Source: Zerene cesonia (Eukaryota; Arthropoda; Insecta; Lepidoptera; Pieridae). Taken from it: 64,000 nt of DNA. Positions 48,987 through 62,000 of the stretch are shown in pieces. Position numbers and translations under genes: made by a program. The first letter of the stretch is position 1, and each line of letters starts with the position of its first letter. The DNA lies in the NCBI RefSeq assembly GCF_012273895.1, contig NC_052106.1:3968001-4032000 (forward strand). Reading direction: 5' to 3'. The notes under the pieces are model-generated. The model was not told where the DNA came from, searched no databases, and saw nothing but the letters and a program-made list of their open reading frames with translations.

Positions 48987-49133
48987 GGCGGTTATCAAGG
49001 CTCCTTTTTTGGCGTTGTTACTTCAGAGCTATCTACTGGGTGAACCGTGTCCGATGATTTTTTTTTATTTGAAAGCTGGTGCCTCCAGTCTGGTTCTATT
49101 TTAATTTTATCTAGTTCTGAATATATGCAGGTT
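48987..49133. repeat. Dispersed repeat family D, copy 5
   Basis: GTTATCAAGGCTCC, GTTACTTCAGAGCTATCTAC, TGGGTGAACCGTGTCCGATG, TTTGAAAGCTGGTGCCTCC, TTTATCTAGTTCTGA. The most complete copy, clearly showing the CTGGGTGAACCG block whose complement is CGGTTCACCCAG. Confidence 0.75.
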
Positions 49134-51231
49134 TAGATTTTTGTTAAAAATAATGAATTGTTGTTGTTTATCAAGAACACAGACACGAAAAATGTTACAT
49201 CTCACACTGTGTACCAAAATTATTGAAGATAAACAGTGACTTCCATTTATCCATGTCTTCTTGATCACAAATTCAATTGTTTGAGTAATTGTAAATTTAT
49301 AATTGCTACCTAAAATAGTGACGCCAGGACCATCGCCAACCTTATTTGTAGGTAAGAACTATATTTTCCAATATTTCAAAAACATCCAGTTCAATAATTT
49401 CCTAGATTTCTGTAAATTATACAGTAGGTACTTTATTTGTAAGGCGCAATTATTCATTAAACGTTTCTCAAAGAGCTTTATTTGCCACTAACGATTTTAT
49501 CATACATTTCCTATATTTAATTTGAGGTTTAATTGTTATTTATGACCCCGAAGGCAACGAAACTATGCTGTAAAAGCTATATGATAATTATCAAGCGTCG
49601 GTAGTAATAAAGACACTCGTAATTTTTACGGTTTCGTTTTATGTTTGCCAGCTTGCTTGGTGCGGGATTCAAGCGTTTTAATCACATTTATAAGTACATT
49701 TAAACATTAGTGATATTATTCAATTTATGGTTTAGAAAGTACCCTATTTATACTATGAGAGCAGTTGTATGGCATGTAAAATAAGTGCTTGTGCTGATTA
49801 TAATGCTATAAATTGGTATAGCGACTAGACGAGCTTAAATTTGTAACATTTCTGAAATAAATGGTATATTTTTTAAACATTTATTTTGGGCTGCATAAAA
49901 ACCAACGTAACGTACCTACACTACACAAATACCCAGATTGATCATACAAAAAAGAGTTTAGGCTAATTAATGAATTTCAATTATATTTTAAACAGCATCC
50001 CAAATCCCAATTTATCTAAAATATTTTCCATATTAAATTGTATTCACTGTATGACGTATTCATACTTAGATTAACCATTTAATTGTTTCCTTAACAAATA
50101 AATCATCCTACACTAATAAAAGATAACTACAAATCATTGAATATTATTTCTAGATCTTTGTATTGACTATCGTACAATTATTTGGCTCTGAAAATCGTTC
50201 AAATAAACGTATATATATATTGTTTGCTATATTAACGATTAAAGCTTACGTCATAGCTCAATTTTTTGCTATTTAAACAGGCAGTTTGCTGTTGCAAAAT
50301 ACACCTACGCGGTTTGTTATTGTGTTCATAGTTTAATCTCGCTCAAACGTGTGCTAACCTCAGTATCTCAGATCTGAACAAGTTAATTGGTTTGTCGGTT
50401 TTACATATTTGGTATTCATTATCTGATATAATATCATATACATTATGAGTTCAGAGTTTTTCATTTGAGGGATTAAAAGTATTAGAGATGTTTTTGTGAT
50501 TGGTTTGAGATTATTAAATTTGTTTTGGAGTTTAAATGTCAAGCATACTTTAACGTTATTGTAAGCACATTTTTGTTTTTGCAATTTATTTTCCTCTGGG
50601 TTTTTAGGTCACAGATCGAGAAGTGCAAGTGCGTAGATGTCACAGCTCAAACTTGTATATGGCGATCTGTTTACGTTTTCCGTCACTGACTGGAGCGGCT
50701 ATGTTAACAATTTGCACATAAATTTCATTTAACATTTTTGTACATCATCAGTTATATTTTTTGAATCGATTGGTTGAAATCAGAGTCAATAAATGCGATC
50801 GTTCATCTGAGCGTAATTATTTTCTTTGTAAGTATTTCTATCACTGTTCTACATATCTTTCTTAATAATTGCGTTACTTCATGTTCAAATATATTAGCCT
50901 ATGGGTAAAAATAAAGGCTTTTTATTTTATTGTTTTAACTAATACGCATCGCTGAATTCACAATAGAAATCGCTTCAATGAACTCGACAAAATACAATAA
51001 TTTTGCAAAATGCAATAGAAATAATAAATCAAATATTTCAAAACGAGTATCGCATTCGTTAAAATTGTGACCTCGATTTTGATAGGTCTCCTTTTATACC
51101 GATAACATCGCAATATGCCTGTTTTATTTAATCTGCCATCCGAATATAAAACTTGCTCAATTAATCATACGATTTTACGATACATGCTTGGTTAGGCGCT
51201 AGGGTGGCTTAATTTTAGTATACATATATTA
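49134..51231. other. Non-coding stretch
   Basis: No gene recognised. TTATTTGTAG/GTAAGA at about 49344 is an AG/GT junction with a short pyrimidine tract, judged too weak to call. Confidence 0.45.
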
Positions 51232-51458
51232 AACTAGCTGTTGCCCGTAGCTTGGCACGCGTGGAAAAATAAATTTTAAGGGCATAATCTTTGATTCTCT
51301 TTTTTATTCTCTTGGGATTAGATTTTATCAAAATCCTTTCTTAGCGCATGCCTACAGCTACATCGCTATCTGCATGCTAGATTTCAGTCTGATCGATCTA
51401 GTAGTTTGGGCTGTGCGTTGATCTGTCAGTCAGGTCCTTTGCCATACCTTTAAATACC
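51232..51458 (+). repeat. Dispersed repeat family C, copy 2
   Basis: AACTAGCTGTTGCCCGTAGC head, CACGCGTGGAAAAATAAATT, AAAATCCTTTCTTAGCGCAT, ATCTGCATGCTAGATTTCAG, TCTAGTAGTTTGGGCTGTGC, GTTGATCTGTCAGTCAGGTC. This copy retains the head that is decayed in the 16.2 kb copy. Confidence 0.8.
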
Positions 51459-52261
51459 GCGTATAAACGAGTTATTTTTTACTTTATTGTACAGTATCTT
51501 TTAATGAAATCTTGTCATCCTAGATGGAAAATAACCTCCCAATGATTGTATCGGATCTTTGATAAGAGCTAAATCTGATCATCTATACCGTTATTGATAC
51601 GCGTGACCAGCTATAATGCTTCGTAATGATAGATAATTATTATAATAGCCCTGTCAATGCCCAACCTTATATTAGCGTCGGAATAATGCGATGGTAAATG
51701 ATTTGTTACCTAACAAATTTCAATTATTGAAAATCGATATTCTAATGTGAAAACCCTGGCGAAAGTTCTGGCAGAATACATAAGAGTATCACTTCATATT
51801 GAGTAATACTTATACTTGCAATATTCTTGTCTTAACTTTCGTCTCTATAATAAATAGTTTATTAACAATAATTTTAGTGTGTGTGTAAAATATTCTAACA
51901 ATGGAAATTGCATTAAAACGTGCGAGGTGTAACGTCGCTTCATTATATTATAATAACATATTATTTTCTTTCTTCCTCTATTGCGGTAGTGTTCATATTT
52001 TTCCCTTACTATTTATCACATTGTTATTTATTTGTACCATTATTTCAGCTTACTCATGCCTTATCGAGTACGGTATTATATGCGTACATTGTTCAATTTG
52101 CCTTTATTGATGTAGTTATTAGCTCACTGCTCTGCTTGCTTTATGTAAGTGCCATTGTAAATAGCGCTTTTAAATTGGTGTCTTCATTTTAGGAGCCACA
52201 TTTCGGAAGAAGTTATTACGTATTCGTATAGAGGTTAATCCTTTGGGTTGGTGATCGCCGA
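51459..52261. other. Non-coding stretch
   Basis: No convincing gene. Overlapping hydrophobic frames at 51901-52192 reflect T-rich DNA. Confidence 0.45.
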
Positions 52262-52456
52262 ATGAAGTCGAAAATAGCGAAGATGAAATATTTGCCCTCG
52301 GGCGGGCAAAAGGAAACGTATACCCTGCTTACAGCTCGACGAAGATATATGAAGAAGTTAATGTATGTATGGATCTTATACGACTTTTGGTTGACGTTTT
52401 TATGTACGAATTATGTTTGCCGCTGTACGTTTTGTTTCTTTGAGTATATGTGTACA
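52262..52456 (+). CDS. Short unrecognised ORF (65 aa), doubtful
   Basis: An ATG frame begins MKSKIAKMKYLPSGGQKETY and continues as a basic N-terminus (TLLTARRRYMKKL), then a Cys- and Phe-rich hydrophobic second half that could span a membrane once. The first 100 bases are GC-richer than the flanks (CCCTCGGGCGGGCAAAAGG). No splice sites, homology or expression signals were recognised, and the sequence around the start is weak. Chance is likely. Confidence 0.18.
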
Positions 52457-55400
52457 TAATTATCTTATGAATAAAAAATAAAATTCTCAGTGTAAATATT
52501 GAGATTGCTCTAAAAATATGGTTTTGTAAAAAATTGTACTAGTTCAATTTATATTGTTTAATCTCCTAAAACCGATGCTTATTATCATTATATTTTACCA
52601 CGTAGTATTTAAAGAATTTTTATCTCTTCCATTCCATCCACATTCTTTCAATGAAAACTTATTTTTACGTTTAAAACGCGTGTTTAATTTTCACCCATGA
52701 TTTTCATTTTAAGTAAAAATTCATCAGTATGCCGAATTTTATATAATTCCTTTTTGAGTCACGGTTTAACAATAACTTTTTCTTTATTATATAAGCACAA
52801 GTGTGTTGGTCCCATCCTCAACATTATGAAATAATGTACTAGTAAAGTAAATGATTCGATGGACGCCTCAATACTTCCTCAATTCGCGTGATCTCCGGGT
52901 CTATCTGTTATGGTCTATAGTACAAGTAGTTTCAGCTCCCGTTAGCTCAGATATTTAATCATGATAGATGTACCATTAGTTCTGAATCGAGAGTACAAAG
53001 GAACGTGGTTTACGACAGCTATTATCGAGTTTGTGAAACAAAGATATATTTCTCGAACTTTAATTGCTTCAGATTTCGTTTACATTCGTGTTTCGTAAAG
53101 CCTGTATAAAACTCAATTAAATGTTTTAAAGTAGTTTGATGTTTTAATCAAATCAGTGAAATTAGAATAAAACATAATCATAGCTTATAAATACGGTGAA
53201 ATTTTCAATATAAATTTTACAAGTTACGATAAGTGTTTTTATGGTCGTTAATTTCACTTATCTTTTACTTATAGATATTACTTAATGATGAAGGTTAACT
53301 TATATTCATTAAAATAATAAAAGCCATTTACTGGCAGATTAAGATTCGGTAAAAAATTTTAATTACCTATCTATTATTATTACTAAACTTTGTACCATTT
53401 CTCTCTTATAACACAATTGGCTTCGTTATTCCACAGCTATGAATGCGAAATACGATTCGCATAAACACGTCGATTTACACTGGCCATTACATCGATAATT
53501 TATAGTTTTATATTTAAACTCTTATTATAACTATTACCCAACCTAGAAAAGACTTAATTCATATTATCATAGAACATTTACACCATACATTAAACTAAAT
53601 GGTGGTTGAGACCGTCAATTAGTTGACGTGTGTATTAAAAGCTATATAACGGACGAGCATACCTGCAAAACGGCTGATTATGCTGATTATAATAATCCTT
53701 GTCCTAATAATCACCTACACACCCCCATTCTGCTGCTTTTAGCGTATTTTTTTGCAATTACATGAACATTTAAAACTAGCTACGTGAACAAAGCAATTAA
53801 ATTTAAATTTTTATTTGATGATGTCAACTGTAGATATAATGTTTCAAAGATTATGTAGTTCTCGCGAATACCCAGTTCTAAACTAAAATTGAATAGTTGT
53901 ACAGTTCTTTATTTTACTCTACAAATGCTTCAATATAAAAAGCAGTAAGGAAACCATTATGATTATAACATTTATAAATTACACATAACTGCATAAATTA
54001 AAGTGAAATGTGTCTAATTATGTGAAGGAACGCAAAATGGAACTGCCGGTTACCTTTCCAATGAAATGCAATAATTAATTTGTGTATAAAACAATAAAAA
54101 CCTGGACGGCACCTGCGTAACTGTTAATTTAACATCAGGAGATCTATTCGAATCAATTTAATCTGTCGGATTTAATCAATTATAGAGTTAATTATACCTT
54201 TTATTGCATCAGTATATTTAACTATTATATATAACTATTAATACGTTAGATTAGAAAGGTCACTCATTATCTTCTATTAGGTCACTCACGCAACTTTATA
54301 ACAAAAACCACAATTTAAAAAAATCGAATTGAAAAAATGAATTTTAATTTTGTTTAATGAACTAGTCCTATAAACTCCTAATTTATAATAATTGTTTATT
54401 TATAACATTAGCCCTGTCAAACAATCAAACGAACTTCAGATTTATAACATTAGTAAGTTGCTGTAGCATAATGTCAAACAACCACTTCCCGTACCTTTAA
54501 AATGTGTTAAATGATTACGCTATATATCAGAATGACAAGCATGTGACTTATGCTCGGTGCCGGTCACGAAACATTATTCGTTAATAAATTTCTTTGAAGT
54601 GCCTAGAAGGGTTTTCAGATTTCAATCCACGCCACTTGAGATGTATTATTTAGCACTTGTGTAACAAATAGCTCGAGATCAATGTATTCCTTTTTGAGAG
54701 AAATGCAGTTTCTAGCGTTTGCTTCAATGTTAATCGGGCTTTATAAATTATTTATCGGTTTCTTATTTTAACAGATTATTAATAAGTATGTTTTCAATAC
54801 CTCTTGGAATATTTCTACTTTATTACGTATTAATTATTTTTAATGAGTGTTAATTGCTCAGACATGCGAAATTGGCGAAGTATATTTAGATACTATACGA
54901 TACTTTTCTCTAGAACATGCCACAATATTTCTACGCGAGTAGCCGATTGCTGATCAATAAAATTTAATAACCCACACACGAAGTATCAGCAATAAAACAG
55001 CGAAGCTATTTTTTTTTATTTGTACGGGTAATGAAAAATTGACGTCTATTGTTAGCACATCATACACTGATGGTATCATAGGTAATTATCTGATGGCAAT
55101 TTGATAAAGTGCCTCAAGCTATACTACAGGAGTGTAATTTCCAAACGAAGGAGTTTAATCTCTTAAATTCATCGAAGCAGTGTGAATCGTGACTATTTTT
55201 CTTCAGCCAGAGATGATATGAGTTACAATTAATTGTCTTTATTATTTTTACCCTGTCCAAAGAAGTATGGTCCGTAGGTATGATGAGATTTGCGTCAGTT
55301 GTGGAAATGTTATAACTTCGTTGGTACAACCGTTTTTGAGTACTCAGCATGTAATATAACACTACTAAATATGTGTCGGCAATTATTTTATTATAATAAG

Positions 55401-55902
55401 ATAAATTGACACGTTTCAAATCAAAACTTAGCACGTATAAAGAACAATTCAACAGTTAAACGATGAACAAAATATACTCTATCACAAACTTATCAGCGGC
55501 TACGATACATTTATATCAGGATGAAAACATTATACGTTAAATTTCCAAATTTATCTGTTTATTAGAAACTCGCAGATACTAATATTGTTACGTACAGTTG
55601 TATTTATCGTAGTTAAAGTTAACTGTGTTCCAACACCCTGTTTGTTCTCAACTTCAGTTCAACAAGTGTACTATGTATCTAACAGTCAGAGACTAACATA
55701 TGAACCCGACCTCAGTTATTGAATTTGCTATCGCGATCCAAGTTGTCAGACTTAGACTGTATAGCGTCTTGCTATTGATTAAAATCTGTATTCATGTGAA
55801 TGAGTTTGAAGATTGCTGGATATAGATGAAGGATTTTCTAACGCATTATCCTACAAAAGGAATACAGGTAAAAAAAGGTGCGTGTGCGATTCACACACGA
55901 TA
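52457..55902. other. Long AT-rich non-coding stretch
   Basis: No gene or repeat recognised. A 112-codon minus-strand frame at 55114-55452 opens with TTG and has no protein-like features. Confidence 0.45.
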
Positions 55903-56049
55903 GAAGAGAAACTTCAGTAAATCGACAAAAGAATGAGATGAATATATATAAAATGTAAACTAGTATGTATATTTCTGTCTCATTCTTACCTGTCGTTTTT
56001 CCGTTGCATCAGGTTTGAAATCACAACGATTCTAAAGAAGTTTCACTTC
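55903..56049. repeat. Imperfect inverted-repeat (MITE- or foldback-like) element
   Basis: GAAGAGAAACTTC (55903-55915) pairs with GAAGTTTCACTTC (56037-56049). Inside, ATCGAC and GAATGAGA on the left pair with TCTCATTC and GTCG/CGAT on the right. The right arm carries about 35 extra bases (including TTGCATCAGGTTTGAAATCA). Paired motifs in matching order suggest a decayed foldback element. No transposase, no target-site duplication identified. Confidence 0.35.
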
Positions 56050-56527
56050 AAAAATAATGGAATACGTTCTCGTTATATGTACTTTCTTGGCAACCCTATT
56101 TCTTTCCGAAAACAAAAGTAGACATATGTAGTTTGCTACTGAAAATATCATTAAAAGCGTACAACGATTTTTGAAAGCTAGAACAATATAATGAATCTTT
56201 TTCAAGTTATTCTCTTATATACATATAAAACCGATGCGTGAAGACCACAACGAAATTTTTGATATATTCTAGTCTAATGAAGCCTATGAGTAAACCAAAC
56301 TGGTAAATACTGTAGAATTAACCAATGGGACAGTTATATAACTCATTTATAGAATTTCATTCATCACGACTTGCACGCGGTCTTACTAAAGGTAATTTAT
56401 GGGCAATAAATTTCTGATTCTCCTATAATTTGAGACCACATACAGACTTAAAATACGGTTTGTCGGGTAAAATTGTTTATTCACCTTTAGAATAAACGAT
56501 CATAACTCTTACGGCTTATATCTCTAT
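56050..56527. other. Non-coding stretch
   Basis: Nothing recognised. Confidence 0.5.
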
Positions 56528-56720
56528 TAGCTGCGCCCCGCGGTTTCACCTGCGTAAGTCTGTATCCCGTAGCAATATCGGGATAAAAAGTTACCTATGT
56601 GATATTCCAGTTCTCCAGCTATCAAAATTTCGTTGCAATCGGTTCGGTGGTTTTGGCGTGAAAGAGTAACAAACATATACACATCCTTACAAACTTTCGC
56701 ATTTATAATATTAGTTGGAT
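56528..56720 (+). repeat. Dispersed repeat family A, copy 5
   Basis: TAGCTGCGCCCCGCGGTTTC head, GTTACCTATGTGATATTCC, GTTGCAATCGGTTCGGTGG, GCGTGAAAGAGTAACAAACA, tail TTTATAATATTAGTTGGAT followed by a second AGTTGGAT. A short deletion removes the CTACGTACC block after CAGCTATC. Confidence 0.85.
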
Positions 56721-59320
56721 AGTTGGATTTTATAACATGCTAGCGAATTAAATGTTACTTAACTTTGAGTACATATGTGAATGAAGTATGGTTTCTGATT
56801 CATCAATATTCTGAGCATTGAGTTTCGCGTCTTGGGTCTTGATAATTATTTTGCTTGTTAGACCTGCTAAATAGTAATCTTATTCCTACATAAACCAATT
56901 TAGCTAAGATTTGTCAAGGAACAACAAAAACAACCGACGCTAGCATTTTTAGGAATTGAATTCCAATTTAAAAACATATTTCATACATATCTACACAACA
57001 TATATGTTTGGAAATGATAAATGCAACCGTTATAGCCTCCCCTCGCCCATTTGCTTAAGGCTTTATGTCCCTTGAAGCGACTCTTTGTCGCGATACAGGC
57101 TTTCGCCAGACACTTTTTTAAAGAGCTTTTGTAGACCGACAAGTGTGACTATCATATCTGTACAATATACTTTAGAGATAGCACTTGTTTTCTGTTCTAT
57201 ACTCCTATGTGATAGTCTGCGTTGTCAAAACACCGCTTGGGCCCATTTTATTTATTAAATAACTAAAATGGCCCCAAACAATCTATTGACTGGTATTATT
57301 TGTACGAATACAAAATTATAAATATAGTTAGTTATTAAACTCGTATTTGTCAATGATATAACATATTTTATAACGGTCTTTACAAACGTTAGGTTTTAAT
57401 TTATTTGTTTCGTTAATTGATTTATTTACAATCTTTGGGGTAACTAAGTCTATTTGTAAATATTTGTTCATTATTAGTTAAAAGTAACGTAACTGATCGA
57501 AAGATTTGTTGATTGCACAGATACTACTCACTAATTGGGGAAGTTAACCAAAATGTAAATTTCCCTTGTCTTATTTAAGATGTTTAGATACTCGATTCAC
57601 AGGCGTTAATTAGAAAACTGCGATAATAATAATGAGTAAAATGGTAAAACAAAATGGTAGGTTCATTTATCTCTGTAGGCATTTGTATATTTTTGTAACC
57701 TTTGGAATGATTTAAACGCGAAAGAAGACTTCAAGGATCAATTGTTTCTAACAATGTTTAATTAAATGCATTATAATTTTACTCACAAAGATTTTAATAA
57801 ATGAAGCATTTATTTGTTTCCAAAGTCAGCCTCATATTAATAGCCTTCAGTACTCAAGAATCGCGTATGTATCTAACGGTGAAAGATTTTTTGAAGTTGG
57901 TCCAATAGTTCCTGAGACTAGCGCGTTAAAACAATAAAGAAACAATCTCTTCATCTTTATATTCCATAACTATAGAAAGTAGATTTAATATTTTATGGCT
58001 TATCCATACAAATATTTATTTATTTTTTTACATACACAAATTTTTAACATATTTAAAATTTACAATTTATAGCAATTATAATTGAGTTTATATAAACAGT
58101 TTGTCTTATATATATTTTTAAAGTTTATAATATACAAAGCCGATGTTTCCATAGCTATCAGGGCAACCTGTATTTAGGAGAAACAGCTTGCTTCAAAAGT
58201 CAATTCACAATTTAAGCCATTTGACAGAATTATTATAAAAAATTGTAATACAAACGATAATATGCAAACGATAATCGATCGATAGTTACATTTGTCGAAA
58301 CAAATATTCGTTATTCTGCCGTCTGTATATAATCTTCAAGCTAAACCTAAATTAAGGACCATTTTGTACCTATCAAAATTTAAACCACATATTATTAAGA
58401 ATTTACACAGTAATTTGACTGCACAGCTTAAATATAATTTTCATTACCATAACGAGTGGTAATGACAGCGTACGGTGACAAATTGTCCTCATTTCACTGT
58501 TATTTTGTTTGTATTTTATCGTTTTGAGAATGAGAAATGACGAATTACTTCCTCGAAACAGAATCCGCGGGAATGAACGAGGAACTTGATACACTCATAA
58601 TTTATACAATTAATTGATTTGTTCTCAAAGCCTAATTAAATTTTAAAACGACGCTAAGAAGCATTTCTAACTCTCATATTCTAAACATGCATATATTTTT
58701 ATGTCAAACACATTTGTATAAATTTTTATTAGTATGAAATTTTGCATATATAATATGTATCTTTTCTTTATTTAATATTTATTACACTAATGTTAAGGAA
58801 TACTGAATGTTTTAAGTAAAATGTGTAAGTATACAGTGATACAGAATGTTTCTTAAAGTAAATCTTGATTATTGAATAGAACTTAGAGACTAGAACTCTA
58901 TAATAAGGTCCAAAAGCAAGTTATTGCAGTTAAATAATAATTTAAAAGTATATAATTACATACAAGGTTGTTGAAATAATAAAATATACAAAATTATTCT
59001 TTGCAAATATCCATAAATGCAAACTCAGTAAAAACTATATGAAATAAAATACAGAATTGTAACGCAATATGTACCTACGTTTAAAATGCAATAAACGCTA
59101 ACAAAACTACGGTGACGGTTCTGCAAACATGTTGTCCACCACATGAATGGCCACATGCACGTACCACATGTGAATTTTGTTAAATATTCAGATGTGGTCT
59201 GACACATACATACATAATATCGTATATAACACATGTATGCATTCGCTAAAATTTTAACATTCGCGGAATCACTGAATGATCTGAATATTAAAACTGTTCA
59301 TACAAGGTGTATATTTTAGC
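56721..59320. other. Long AT-rich non-coding stretch
   Basis: No gene, RNA gene or known repeat recognised. Confidence 0.5.
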
Positions 59321-59397
59321 ACTACAATAAATGTTAACTAGATTTAACCTCCGCATACTCTTGTGTTATTTTCTTTATATTTTTATTTTAAAAATTA
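59321..59397 (+). repeat. 77-bp sequence duplicated across the gap, left copy
   Basis: Identical at all 77 positions to 60398-60474. It starts ACTACAATAAATGTTAACTA and ends at the first N. Because one copy is the very end of the left contig and the other the very start of the right contig, it is best explained as an unmerged contig overlap, not a biological repeat. Confidence 0.95.
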
Positions 59398-60397
59398 NNN
59401 NNNNNNNNNNNNNNNNNNNNNNNNNNNNNNNNNNNNNNNNNNNNNNNNNNNNNNNNNNNNNNNNNNNNNNNNNNNNNNNNNNNNNNNNNNNNNNNNNNNN
59501 NNNNNNNNNNNNNNNNNNNNNNNNNNNNNNNNNNNNNNNNNNNNNNNNNNNNNNNNNNNNNNNNNNNNNNNNNNNNNNNNNNNNNNNNNNNNNNNNNNNN
59601 NNNNNNNNNNNNNNNNNNNNNNNNNNNNNNNNNNNNNNNNNNNNNNNNNNNNNNNNNNNNNNNNNNNNNNNNNNNNNNNNNNNNNNNNNNNNNNNNNNNN
59701 NNNNNNNNNNNNNNNNNNNNNNNNNNNNNNNNNNNNNNNNNNNNNNNNNNNNNNNNNNNNNNNNNNNNNNNNNNNNNNNNNNNNNNNNNNNNNNNNNNNN
59801 NNNNNNNNNNNNNNNNNNNNNNNNNNNNNNNNNNNNNNNNNNNNNNNNNNNNNNNNNNNNNNNNNNNNNNNNNNNNNNNNNNNNNNNNNNNNNNNNNNNN
59901 NNNNNNNNNNNNNNNNNNNNNNNNNNNNNNNNNNNNNNNNNNNNNNNNNNNNNNNNNNNNNNNNNNNNNNNNNNNNNNNNNNNNNNNNNNNNNNNNNNNN
60001 NNNNNNNNNNNNNNNNNNNNNNNNNNNNNNNNNNNNNNNNNNNNNNNNNNNNNNNNNNNNNNNNNNNNNNNNNNNNNNNNNNNNNNNNNNNNNNNNNNNN
60101 NNNNNNNNNNNNNNNNNNNNNNNNNNNNNNNNNNNNNNNNNNNNNNNNNNNNNNNNNNNNNNNNNNNNNNNNNNNNNNNNNNNNNNNNNNNNNNNNNNNN
60201 NNNNNNNNNNNNNNNNNNNNNNNNNNNNNNNNNNNNNNNNNNNNNNNNNNNNNNNNNNNNNNNNNNNNNNNNNNNNNNNNNNNNNNNNNNNNNNNNNNNN
60301 NNNNNNNNNNNNNNNNNNNNNNNNNNNNNNNNNNNNNNNNNNNNNNNNNNNNNNNNNNNNNNNNNNNNNNNNNNNNNNNNNNNNNNNNNNNNNNNNN
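59398..60397. other. Assembly gap (1000 N), probably artefactual
   Basis: Exactly 1000 N between two identical 77-bp contig ends. True distance is probably zero, with the flanks overlapping. Frames called across the N run are not genes. Confidence 0.95.
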
Positions 60398-60474
60398 ACT
60401 ACAATAAATGTTAACTAGATTTAACCTCCGCATACTCTTGTGTTATTTTCTTTATATTTTTATTTTAAAAATTA
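60398..60474 (+). repeat. 77-bp sequence duplicated across the gap, right copy
   Basis: Identical to 59321-59397; see the left copy. The first base after the gap is the first base of the shared block. Confidence 0.95.
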
Positions 60475-62000
60475 AAATGACAAAATTCTTTATGTAGCCT
60501 ATATGAATTTGTTAAATTTTGCATTTCAAATATCACATTACCATTATAGCGTATGAATAATGTATTGATATTGCTTATTATTTAAATAACAAGGACATTT
60601 TTAAGGACAAACATTTTAATGGCACTGAATGCGTTATTCTATAGTATTAAACATTTACTTGGCCATTGTCTCAATTACGATCGTAAATTTTTATGAACCT
60701 ACCTGCATAGTAAGTAAATTCATGAGTTGTAAACATTGCATACAAATGTAAAAAAATGTAAGCATACCATATTTTGTAACTATATAACAATGTGAGTTCT
60801 ATAGTCAGATTTCCATATAAATAGCGTAACTCCACGGAAGGCCAAAACATTACAAAATTAAAAGAAAACAATCATATTATTATCAGAACATCTGCTCTAA
60901 ATTACACATACGATAACAATAGCTACCCTTCAGCTTACAAATTGAGCTTAGCTGAAAAACAAATATTCCTTAATTGAGTCACCAAGGGACTGGTTTTCGC
61001 AACTATTGGACTCAGGGGTGGTATTAATTCGGAAAAGCATTAGTGCGTTTATACCTCAGCAATAAAAAGGGGTCATTGAATGGTCAGTTAATTGACTCAT
61101 AAATCACAGACACACAGAGGTATTTATTAGAGCTATATTCTTTGAGTGGACGGAGGGTTGGCGCGAGCCGCTTCGTTTAAACATTTTTGTATCAACACAA
61201 ACCGGTTATCTTAACGCAAATGATCTCATTTATCAGCTTTTGAAATTTCGAAAATTTCGACTCGTGCTGGGCGGAACAAAAAATGATACATTAATCTCGG
61301 TGACATACGGCCTTTATTTTTATTATTCCTATCTTCAATGTAATATTAAACCCTACCCTAGCGTTTACAAGTCGGTAAAGTAAACAGTAATTCTAATATT
61401 ATTTTTAATAACTTTTTAAAACATTTCCTTTCAATCAAGGAGTATTTTTCATACCTTCTTATTAGTTGTGTCCAAAAACCATTCATAAATACTTATTTTG
61501 CTTACAAGTTACTATTCTTTCTAATAATTACAAATATACATGCATGATAAGGCATTACTAATGCCACGGTATCCACAAAGACGTAATAATGCTTTGAACA
61601 TAAAGAAAAGGAGATATAAAATCTCGGAAGCTTCTTTGCTCTTTGCAACAAACCGCATTGTAGACTTAAGATACAGTAATAACGAAGAAAATCCTTGACT
61701 ACAATAAAAATCTGTTAAATACTCTTTTTTGTTTCTCTTTTAAGAGGAGCTTTGTATTCGGGACGAATTTACAGAAGATATACCTAAAATAGATTTATTT
61801 ACTGGAATTAAGTTAATTAGAACAATTTTTAAATGTAATTTAGAAGTTTGAATTACATGCAAACAAGTAAATGATTTTCTTATAATTCATCATACTGGTG
61901 CTATGCAATTTGATATAAAAGGTATTATGAACATCACTATAATGGGAACGAACAACATAAGATTTTTCTAGAATTATATGTTAAAAATTAATAATAAGTA
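60475..62000. other. Non-coding stretch
   Basis: No gene or repeat recognised. A GC-richer patch at 61140-61180 (GGTTGGCGCGAGCCGC) precedes the island at 62.0 kb. Confidence 0.45.

Noticed and set aside
49303..49350. Proline-containing frame (LPKIVTPGPSPTLFV) ending at TAG/GTAAGA
   Set aside because: The pyrimidine tract is short, no independent acceptor is convincing, and the frame is only 15 codons long.
55114..55452. 112-codon minus-strand frame
   Set aside because: Opens with TTG and lacks any recognisable motif; length is compatible with chance in 64 kb.
59331..60433. Three apparent frames of about 350 codons
   Set aside because: They cross the second 1000-N run, which is itself probably a contig overlap.
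60615..60640. AATGGCACTG, seed-like match to an insect miR-263-type sequence
   Set aside because: Similarity stops after ten bases and no hairpin partner is nearby.
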